A stretch of 64,000 nucleotides of DNA from Phoma sp. XZ068 (lineage: Eukaryota; Ascomycota; Dothideomycetes; Pleosporales; Didymellaceae), in contig RBKR01000021.1 in assembly GCA_004835665.1 (NCBI GenBank), forward strand, positions 1-64,000. The letters run 5' to 3'. A model generated the notes under the pieces. It saw nothing but the letters and a program-made list of their open reading frames with translations. It did not search any database and was not told the DNA's origin. Of this stretch, positions 8,910 to 17,779 are shown in pieces. The first letter of the stretch is position 1, and the number at the start of each line of letters is the position of its first letter. The position numbers and the translations under genes were made by a program.

Positions 8910-10703
8910 ATGTCACCATCTAATCTACCCTGGATCTCCGCGTTGGAAGATGCCGCCGAGCAATTCGATGGCGGGCCCCGGAGCTTCCCGCTAGCCAGCG
9001 AGTCGAGCTTTGCCCACAGGCTCGCATACGACCCGCCGAACCTGGACTACCGAAAGCTGTTTTGGAACAAGGCCACTGTCTCGGACTCGCAGCGTGATGC
9101 TCTATTGCGCCCGCACAGCGCAGGCTGGCTGATTCCGGCCGAGACGAGTGTCTGCAAGCCTGTCTTTGTCGCCCACTCCGCGCTGTCGGCGATATGGCTG
9201 TTGAAGGAGACGCTCGACGAGGACGCGCTGCCTGCTGATGCTTGGGCCCGGCTGGTCTCTGCAGCGCAGGATCTTGCCAGCAGCCCGAGCGACGGCTTCC
9301 AGAAGGAACCCCCTTCAGCGCAGCGGCCCCGCGATTCCCCACCACCGTCGACAAAGCGTGCTGCTGCATCCAGCTCAGCGCGGCCGTTGAAGCGCCTCCG
9401 ACAAGCCACCGAGCCTCCCAGCCCTGCGACGCCGCTGGAAGCAGAGGACGAAGCGGAGGAACCTGAGCAGCTTGCGCCGCCCTGCGAACCCGAGGCGGCC
9501 GAGGACCCCAAAGAGCCCGTCCATGGACAGGTTGGACAGGAGGAACCCGCCCAGATCACAAGCGTCTCTAACAAAAACCGCCGTGCTGAGCGGGAGCGCG
9601 CCAGGAAGCTGGAGCTCATACGAGCGCAGAAGAAACAGGACCTTGGGTTGGTACCGCCGCCCGACTCAGCGTCTCGCAGGGAACACGGTGCCTATGCCTC
9701 CATCTCGCGGCAGGATGAGCCGTTCATCTCTTGGATCCTCAAGCAGCCGGTCGATGATGGCGACAACCTGTACAGCAGTGCCCCAGCGCCTTACCTGACA
9801 GCTTCTGGCATGCTCGACAAGGCCCGCTCCATCGGCAATAATACCTCCCAGGCCTCTGCGGCTGCCTTTCTGCGGAGCTGGCGCACACAAGGTTCACCCT
9901 TTGCGCAGGAGTCCGTGGAGGATCGCCCGCCCGCTTCCTCGCGCACCCGCTGGTCGCTGTCGCAGAAGAGCAGTGCCTCGACGGTGCCGAAGAGCGCGCT
10001 CGCCTCCGCCTGGAGCCTGTGCGATCGCTACGAGCAGGAGCTGGATATCATCCATATCAAGTACCGCTGGGCCATGGCTTTCCTCGGCAAGGCGTACACC
10101 GAGAGGATGGACCAGATCAAGGAGCAAGACGTCGCCCGCAGCAGGGATGCCAAGAACCGAGGCGGCAGGGGCAAAGTCAGCTCCGAGGCCATGGACGCCC
10201 TGCTGCTGTCCGTCACCGCTACGTCGGGGCGTCAGCAGCGTCAGCGATTCAAGAAGCGGCTGCACCAAGCGCTCCGCTGGTACGAAGCAGCCAAGCAGCT
10301 TGGCTGGGGTATGCTCTGCCTGATGCCGCACGACATCATCTCCAACTCGTGGGTCGAGAACGATCTCCGCATCCCCTTCTGGCACATCTGGCTCACGTTG
10401 GTTGCGAAGGCGAATCCGGTGGCCCACAAAGCAAGCATGGCCTTGGACGCCTGGCTAGGCTCAGAAGGCATCTCTGGCGGATCCATCAGCGAGAAGGCAA
10501 CGCTGTCGATCGAGGCAAACACGCCGACATCAGCGACGCAAGTGGAGGAGATTGAAGACAGCGAGCTGGAAGACGGCGAAGATGGTGACAACCACAGCGT
10601 CAAGCCTGCGCCCTCCCAAAGGACTACAAACAGCCCTGCGGCCGCCCGTGCAATGCGCCAGCTTACCTTGATCGAGCTCTGTAAGCCTTTTGCAGGCACA
10701 TAG
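8910..10703 (+). CDS. unrecognised 597-aa protein, divergent partner of the RecQ gene
   Basis: Intronless and GC-rich like its neighbour, starting at ATG 8910 and read away from the RecQ gene. I do not recognise the family. Visible parts: an N-terminal ordered stretch (1-125, with WISALEDAAEQFDGG and a Trp-rich segment near 90-110); a Ser/Pro-rich linker with a bipartite nuclear signal (KR 149-150 and KRLR 161-164); an acidic Glu/Pro stretch (about 170-215); a basic helical stretch (RRAERERARKLELIRAQKK, about 225-245); a C-terminal helical domain (about 365-510) with many Trp/Tyr (YRWAMAFL, RWYEAAKQLGWGML, PFWHIWLTLV); and an acidic tail. No signal peptide or membrane segment. Nuclear localisation and a DNA- or partner-binding role beside the helicase are inference only. 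The intact 1.8-kb frame beside RIP-destroyed DNA argues that it is a real gene under selection. Confidence 0.8.
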   Translation: MSPSNLPWISALEDAAEQFDGGPRSFPLASESSFAHRLAYDPPNLDYRKLFWNKATVSDSQRDALLRPHSAGWLIPAETSVCKPVFVAHSALSAIWLLKETLDEDALPADAWARLVSAAQDLASSPSDGFQKEPPSAQRPRDSPPPSTKRAAASSSARPLKRLRQATEPPSPATPLEAEDEAEEPEQLAPPCEPEAAEDPKEPVHGQVGQEEPAQITSVSNKNRRAERERARKLELIRAQKKQDLGLVPPPDSASRREHGAYASISRQDEPFISWILKQPVDDGDNLYSSAPAPYLTASGMLDKARSIGNNTSQASAAAFLRSWRTQGSPFAQESVEDRPPASSRTRWSLSQKSSASTVPKSALASAWSLCDRYEQELDIIHIKYRWAMAFLGKAYTERMDQIKEQDVARSRDAKNRGGRGKVSSEAMDALLLSVTATSGRQQRQRFKKRLHQALRWYEAAKQLGWGMLCLMPHDIISNSWVENDLRIPFWHIWLTLVAKANPVAHKASMALDAWLGSEGISGGSISEKATLSIEANTPTSATQVEEIEDSELEDGEDGDNHSVKPAPSQRTTNSPAAARAMRQLTLIELCKPFAGT

Positions 10704-10814
10704 TGTGCTGTAATCAATTGCTCTGTGCTGTGCATTTAGTGTGTTACTTTCTTGCGTTGGTGTTTACAGTGTTGATGTTCTGCTGTGTTGATGCAGTTGT
10801 TGTCCGCGCGCTAG

Positions 10815-11095
10815 CGCAACCCTAACCACAACATTAAACCCTACCCCCATGATTTACAAAGCCGATTTCGCTACAACTTGCACAGGTAATGCGGGTTATT
10901 GTCGCAAAACATATGTCCAAGTTTGAAGCAGATCCAATCTGTTGTTGCAGAACGACCGTAGTTGGGAGAAAAACCAACCGTACCCATGATAAGATATCCG
11001 CGGCAAATCTGTAGCCCTGGTCCCTAACAAATCCGTACCCCTAAATCAACCATTGGAATGGTTGGCCTACCCATCTGGGTTAGGTCTAACTCTAT
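10815..11095. repeat. unmutated copy of a repeat also found at 41.7 kb
   Basis: This GC-normal segment begins about 110 bases past the 597-aa gene. It aligns over about 280 bases with an AT-rich sequence at about 41.69-41.98 kb. Matching blocks include CTACAACTT / CTATAACTT, GATAAGATATC in both, and CCCCTAAATCAACC / CCCCTAAATTAACT. Most differences are C-to-T or G-to-A, as RIP would make. A telomere-like AACCCTAACC lies at about 10,818. The segment ends where composition abruptly turns AT-rich. The remaining bases 10,704-10,814 are GT-rich 3' flank without a gene. Confidence 0.6.
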
Positions 11096-11743
11096 TGTCT
11101 ATAGTTTTAATCCTAGTAGTATAGCTTACTCTACTAGTAGTAGTAGTAGATAGCTTTAATACCTGCTTTATACTCTACTAGCTATAACACTACCTATAGT
11201 TAGCTAGCACTACTACCTCTCTATACCCTAGCTAATCTTACTAGCCTAGACTAAGTAGAGCTTAGCTAAGGCTAGATTAGTTATAGGAGTATTATATTTA
11301 GTTGCTAGCTAAGCTAACAGCTATATATATATATACTCTTCTACCTCCTAACTCTAGAGTAAGCTATCTATAATCCTTACTACCTCCCTATATACTAACT
11401 ATATATAACAACTTATAAGCTATAATAAACTATATATAACTTCTATAGAGATAGGGTGTTACTATATAGGGTTTAATACTATATTAGCTAGATACTGCTA
11501 GTAGACCCTAACTAAGCCTGCCCCTCTTAAGGTAGTCTTACTCTCTACTATATACTAGTCTTACCTTACTACTATATAGCACTACTTAGTAAAGAGTAAG
11601 AGTAAGCTATAGGCTGTAAGGAGGCACTAGAGGCAGGTACTATATAGAAATATACTATTAGTATACTAGCAGCTATAGAGTTATAGCCTAGGAGCTAGCT
11701 GCAGATTGCAGCTAGTATATGTCTTAATAATATATACCTACTT
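11096..11743. other. RIP-degraded AT-rich DNA, left of the solo LTR
   Basis: Very AT-rich, dense in TA and CTA/TAG, almost free of CG, with stops in all frames. No gene. It contains the left copy of a direct repeat described separately. Confidence 0.8.
11110..11325. repeat. direct repeat, left copy (partner at 12,553)
   Basis: About 215 bases match 12,553-12,768 at a constant offset of 1443 bases, with shared blocks such as GCTATAACACTACCTATAG and TCTTACTAGCCTAGACTAAG. The 509-bp solo LTR and its 5-bp duplication lie between them, so the spacing was about 929 bases before insertion. The element they belong to is unrecognised. Confidence 0.75.
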
Positions 11744-11748
11744 GCAAG

Positions 11749-12257
11749 TGTTGAAGTCGTACTAAGCAAAGCTCGTGTACTCGTTCTAGTTGGTTCTCGG
11801 GGATGAATACGTTTACAAGTGGCTCGTCGGGGAGGGGGGTATAGTTGCCTAGTGAAACACCGTGACAGCTATGGGTAACAATGAGGAGTATAGATATGAT
11901 CTATCTGTCTCGAGAGTTGGGTTGAGATTCCAATAACAAAGTGGATTGATCAGGTTGAACACGAACCATAAGGGTTGTGTTCCTACGTACTATATACTAA
12001 AGGGATATGCAAGTGTCCTACGATGTCTCATGGTTTCTCACAATGTCCCATGGGGGGCCTTGTAGGAATTCGTGGTACTTCGTGGGAATCGTGGGACGTC
12101 ACGTGATGTTGCCCATGGTGTCCCACGGTCTTGGCCTGGGCCTGTTGTAGGATTTCGTGAGACACACGTGACCCTGAGGTCTAGCGTGTCGGCGATCCGG
12201 CGTGTGTCATTGGTGATAAAACCAACACCCCGCGTTCGCTGGTCCAGGATCGTAACA
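11749..12257. mobile_element. solo LTR of the Gypsy family, not RIP-mutated
   Basis: A 509-bp GC-normal island starting TGTTGAAG and ending GTAACA. It is flanked on both sides by the same 5 bases, GCAAG (11,744-11,748 and 12,258-12,262), a target-site duplication. It aligns along its whole length with the AT-rich LTRs of Gypsy copies A (33,130 and 39,453) and B (reverse orientation). Shared landmarks are CTAAGCAAAGCT, CCTAGTGAAACACC / CCTAGTAAAACACT and ACTATATACTAA. One LTR with a duplication and no interior is the product of LTR-LTR recombination. In coding orientation it lies on the minus strand. Confidence 0.93.
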
Positions 12258-12262
12258 GCAAG

Positions 12263-15200
12263 TAGTTGCGTCTACTATAGAGTAGATCTAGAATATCTAC
12301 TTTACCTACTCTTTTAAATAATACTAAGGAACTAAACTTTATTATTATTATTAATCTATATAACTAGAACTACTATCTAGCGCTTAACTAAAAGAGTTTA
12401 TAAATAGTAATTGTCTATAGCTCTATCTAAGCTATAGAAGCTAGCAAGTAATAGTCTTACTATTCTTCTAGCTTTTTAAGGGTTAATAATAGCTAATAGT
12501 ATAGATAGCTAAATAGGATTGCTAGCTTATAGGCCCTTAGCTAGCTATAACCTAGCTAGCAGTATAGCTTGCCCTGCTAGTAGTAGCAGCAGGTAGCTTT
12601 AACGCCTACTTAACCTTCTACTAGCTATAACACTACCTATAGTTAGCTAGCACTACTACCTCTCTATACTCTAGCCTATCTTACTAGCCTAGACTAAGTA
12701 AAGCTTAGCCTAGGCTAGATTAGTAGTATAAGTGTTATATTTAGTTATTAGCAACCTAATAGCTATATATACCTCTAGTTAGTAGTACTTATAGTTAGAT
12801 ACCTTGTCCTTAGACTTATACTTCCTAGTAATTCTATAGCTATCTACTAGCTAATATAGCAGCCTCTTTTTATAGTTAGTAGGATTATAGCTGTCCTTTA
12901 GCTGCAGTAGTACTCCCTTCTTTAACCTAGTAGGGTTATAACTATCCTTTAGTAGTAATAGCAGCCTCTTGCTAGACTTAGTAGTTTTATAGCTAACCTT
13001 AATAAACTAGTATATATAAATATATCCTGTTTTATATAGGTGTTTGCTAGGTTTTGCACCTCTATAATAATATAGAGTGCTAGCTTTAATACTCTAGTAT
13101 ACTATCTAGGCTAGAAGTTAGATAGTATTAAGGCCTATTAGTATATATTCTAGTAGAAGCCTAGTACCTATACCTACTACAGCATAAACTCTATAGCCTA
13201 TATATATATATATATATATATATATACTACTAACCTTGCTAGCTCTAGTAGTAGCAATCTACTTAGTATATAGTTTCCTTTTTATCTTAGTCTAATTGTT
13301 AAGATTATATAGAAGCTATATACTAAATTAATTTCTACTATTAGAGTTAGTTATTTTAGCTAGTAAGTCTAATCCTAATAAAAGCTACTTTTATTTACTT
13401 TCTTTTATTTCTATATAGAGGCTATTAGGGTTCTATCTATCTATAAACCTTACTAGTCCTATAGACTTAAATAGATCCTTTTTATCTTCTAGGCTACAAC
13501 CTACTAGCACTATAGCCTAGATAGATTATAGTCTATAGTTCTATCTACCTTTTTTAGATAGAGGCCCTAAAATTATAATACTATAGATACCTAAGGTAGT
13601 AGACTTCTTATCTACTATTTTATCTTTTATCTATAAGTTAGTATCTTCTCTAGATAGCTCCTATACTAGTAGATAGTATATATAGATAGTAAGGGCTGTA
13701 GTAGCAGTAGGTAGTACTTTACTTCTATTCTAATATAATATATAGTAAATATAAGTACTATTATTCTTAAAGCTTAGTTAATATACTATATATCTACCTA
13801 TACTTAACCCTAAGAACTAATTAACTAATATCTATCCTATCCTCCCTCTAATAGTATTATACTCTGCCTTACTTCTATTATATATACTAATTTTAAGTTA
13901 CTCTAGCTATATACTCTATACCCTTGCTATATACTTTACCTATAGGTATAGGGGTATATTTTTTTAGTATATATATATATTTAAATACTTACTAATATTC
14001 TATTAAATAGCTTTATATAGACTAACTCTAAAAGCCTCTATAGGCCCCTAGTTTAAGCTATGCTTAATTGCTAGCCTTTATACCTTAGAAATTAAGGGCC
14101 TAGGCTATCTAACTTTAGGCACTAGAAGTAGGGTTATCTACACTTTAGTATATAATGCTCCTGTCTACTACTTTTAAACTATATATTATAGCTAGCCTAT
14201 ACTCTTAGTTAGACTAGAAGTTAGAGCCTAGGTATATAAAGTAGTAGATAGAGGTAGCAGATTTAGTTTAGTCTACCTAGTTTTAGTATTTTACTCTTTT
14301 TTTTTCTAAATAACTACCTACCTTAACTTATATATAGGCACTACCTATCTAAGATAACAGCTTATATATTAACTTTATTAGCCTGCTTAATCTAGAGCCT
14401 ACACAAGTAGTAGTTAAGTAGGTAAGAATATAGCTATCTTTATACTTCCTATACTATCTTAGTACAGACCTGCTACTATATTAAAGCTACTCTCTAGCAC
14501 CTATTACAGCAACTAATAACTATATTCCCCCTACTATAAGATAGTAGTAGAAACTACTTAGGCTATTATATAGTATATAATATAATATACCTCTAATAGT
14601 ATTATTAGTAGCTATATATATTTACTCTTTACTCTATGCCCCTCTATTATATACTATAGAAGTATACTTATACCTAGCTATAGAATAAGGTAGATACTCT
14701 ATATAGTGCTTAAGTGCCTATTTTAATAGGTTATAATAGCTATAATATACTAATATTTTCTAGTGTTATAGAGTGCGCGTGTAGCTCTTTAATGCTACTC
14801 TCTAAAGGCTATAATATAGAGAGGTAGGCTTATAATTAACTATAACCTACTAGTACTATAGCTAGGATAGCTTTATTATATTCTATTACTTGTTTAGATA
14901 GCAGCCCTAGTAGTTTATAATAACTATAGTAGCTAGCTATAGTAGACTTCTTGTCTACTTTTTTATCTCTTTTTCTACTATTTAACTCTTTCTCTAGATT
15001 ACTCTTATATACTTATAAAGTCTCTCTTATAGCAAGTAATAGGGTAAGTAAATAATAAAAGCTGTACTAGGAATTATATTAGCAGTTAAGATAGGTAATT
15101 CTGCAGAAGACTATAGTTTTAAGTCTATATATATATATATATTATATAGAGAGAGAGAGTACTCTAAAGTTTATAAGTTTAAGTAGCTCTCTGCTTTGCA

Positions 15201-16980
15201 CTAGGAATATTAAAATCTTACTAACTTTATAGGCCTATATTATAATAATAAGAGCTTAGATTTTTAGATCTAAGGCTAGAATATCTAACCTTATATACAT
15301 TCTGCACAATTTAGCCTCTTTATAAATTTAAATTTATAAGGTTAAGAGCAAAGAAAGGGACTTTAGAATTATAAAGAAAGGGACTAAACCTAGGCTGTGC
15401 ACACTAAAAATTTATTAGCAAAAGTAAAAAAAGGGACTTAATTTCTTTATATAATAATATAAGGCTAGATCTCTCTAAGGAGTCTTAATCCCTAATCTAG
15501 ATATATTAAGTATACCTAGAGTAGAGGGTTCTATAACTTATATACTTATAATAGGAGTATATACTCTAGTATAATAAGCCTCTCTACCTAGATTAAGGCT
15601 AAAAGATATAGTATATAGTTATATATAGTATAGAGAGTAAGCTTATATAGATAAATTCTAAGTATACTAGAGAAGTAAATAACTACCTTAGCACCTAGAT
15701 TACTATCTATTAAAGTGTCTGTCTAGAAGAAAATAAGTAGTTAGAAGATAGTTTTAAGAATATAAGAAGGTAGAGAAGGTAGTAGTAATATAGTATTTAA
15801 TAGGGCTCTCCTTACCTTATTTAATAAGAAGTTATCTAGCTTTACCTAGATAGTATCTATTATCTCTACCTAGGGTGTAGTAAGTATTAGACTATAGATA
15901 TTATATATATTTTAACCCTATTTAAGGCAAACCTGCCTTACTTAGAAAATATAGTAAAGAAAGTAATAGTAGTATAAGTAGTATTTTTTCTAAGTAGCCT
16001 ATTACTTTAGTAGCTTAAATAAGATAGAGTAATAATATAGACCCTAGCTATATAGCTAATAGCAGAGAACCTATAATATAGATAATAGAGTCTCTTTATA
16101 TCTATCTAATATATAACTAGTAAGCTTAATAAGTGTTAAGAGCTTTGCCTCTATAGCTAAGTAGCTACTCTACTTAGAGCTGTTTTATAATCCTAGGTAG
16201 AGGGCTTAGTATTTATACAAAGGAAGCTAAGATATAGTAGTAATTATATTTAATAGTCTATATATAAACTAATACAGCTACCTATACTTATAAAGCTAGT
16301 ATATATTCTTATTATATAATAGCTTGTCTAGAAGATATATTTATATAGGCTTTATTAGTAAGCTAATGCTCCTCTTTATCCTCTATATAGAGAAGCTCTG
16401 CTAGATCTAGGTTATAGCAACCTTCTTCTTCTTCTTCTAGCTATATTAACTATTTATTATCCCTTTACTCTCTCTTATATTCTACTTCTATAGACTTAAT
16501 ACTGTTTATCTAAGTATAGTCTATATACTAGTATTATCCTGTCTTCCTGTGCGCAATCTATTATTAAAGGAAGTATAAAATATTCTTTCTATAAATAATT
16601 ATATTCCTTAGACTATAGGTTTTATTAAGGTGCTTCTAAAATTCTCCCTAATTAACTATAAGCTAGATATAATATAGGCAGCTAAACCCCCTTACAGGAG
16701 CTGCTAGAAACAGCAACACCTAGCTATTATTTAAAAGTAGGATAATGTTTAAGTCTTCCTGCACTATAGAAAGATATTTATATTAGTAAAGTATAGCTAT
16801 AGATAGCCTGCAGCTAATATTATAATATTGTTAGAGATAATTAGGGAGCACCTTTTAGGGAATAGCGCTTCTATAGAGTGTGTAAAACAGATAGCTATAT
16901 AATAGTAGGTAGGAAATAATGTCTAGCGTTTCCCTTGCTTCTACCTAAAAGTAAGTAGTTAATTAATCTAAGGATACTAG
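12263..16980. other. RIP-degraded AT-rich block, unrecognised transposon relics
   Basis: Nearly 5 kb of AT-rich, TpA-dense, CpG-poor sequence with stops in every frame. It holds the right copy of the direct repeat (12,553-12,768), a (TA)n tract at about 13,199-13,226 and a GAGAGA tract near 15,150. I could not recognise the parent elements. Composition returns towards normal at about 16,980. Confidence 0.75.
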
Positions 16981-17350
16981 CATAGTTGCCTGCCTACCTG
17001 CCTTAGCGAGAAGAGAAAGGGGGTTTGGAAGGCTAGACTGCAACATGCAGCAGCTAGGATTAACAGGATGTCCTGTATAGATTTTCTACGTACGAGATAT
17101 GGACTAGAATTAGTGCTTCTACCCCGTGGTTGTAGCAGTTGCAAGAGATAGGAGGTTCAGCACGGCAGTGGAGGTTACGGAGTCAAGGTGGCTCAAAGGG
17201 GTAAGTATAGGGGTAGACGTGGAGTCCATCCGCGACTAGTACAAAATAAGGCAAAAAGGGTCCGTGCTGGTACTCCAACCTGTCGGTTCCCTGCCATGTA
17301 GGAGTAGCTTTACTTATGGCTGTAGACGCTAGCGTTCCTTGTGGTACTAA
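16981..17350. other. transition to GC-normal DNA, possible 5' exon material
   Basis: Composition is normal here, without a convincing long frame. A good 5' splice site, GTAAGT, lies at 17,200 and a CTAAC branch-point-like site at about 17,347. Together they suggest an intron of about 150-170 bases leading into the open frame that follows. I see no clear first exon. Confidence 0.3.
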
Positions 17351-17779
17351 CGAATTACTATTGGAGTTCCGACAATCGGCGCTGGTGCCTTATGCTATGC
17401 GTTGGCCTTAGGCGACGGCGGCGACTTAGCAAATCGTGGCGGCGATTTAGCTTGCAAGACCCTTCTTGATTTGGTCTTGAATTTCGAGACGAGGAGACTT
17501 GACGATGACGACTGGGTCATATCTTACGATCTAGATTTTTCAGAAGAGAAAAATAGGAAACAGGTTATAGACGACTGTCCAAAGAGTCGATACAGTCAAA
17601 CAATACCAGATATCATTATAGTAACAAATACAGAATCAACACTGGAAAAACTTTTGGATAATCACGTGGGCACTAGCGACCTAAGACACATCTCCAAAAC
17701 TCCTCTTCAAGTTCGCCAATATGATCCCTCACAACCCCTTGAGATCATATTCTGTTGCAACAACTTGATCCGTGGGTAA
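17351..17779 (+). CDS. possible 3' exon of an unrecognised gene
   Basis: The frame is open from a stop at 17,348 to a stop ending at 17,779, but it contains no ATG, so it cannot be a complete single-exon gene. The protein from about 17,402 has 125 residues: a Gly/Asp-rich start (GDGGDLANRGGDLACKTLL), then a mixed segment with DDDDWVISYDLDFSEE. It overlaps the end of the opposing 922-aa gene by 51 bases. It may be the last exon of a gene broken by the AT-rich block upstream, or chance. No family recognised. Confidence 0.3.
   Translation, partial: RITIGVPTIGAGALCYALALGDGGDLANRGGDLACKTLLDLVLNFETRRLDDDDWVISYDLDFSEEKNRKQVIDDCPKSRYSQTIPDIIIVTNTESTLEKLLDNHVGTSDLRHISKTPLQVRQYDPSQPLEIIFCCNNLIRG

Noticed and set aside
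8920..10735. Antisense and shifted frames across the 597-aa gene
   Set aside because: Shadows of the GC-rich coding strand; no independent promoter or domain support.
12072..12317. 81-aa open frame on the plus strand
   Set aside because: Lies inside the solo LTR; no similarity to a protein domain.
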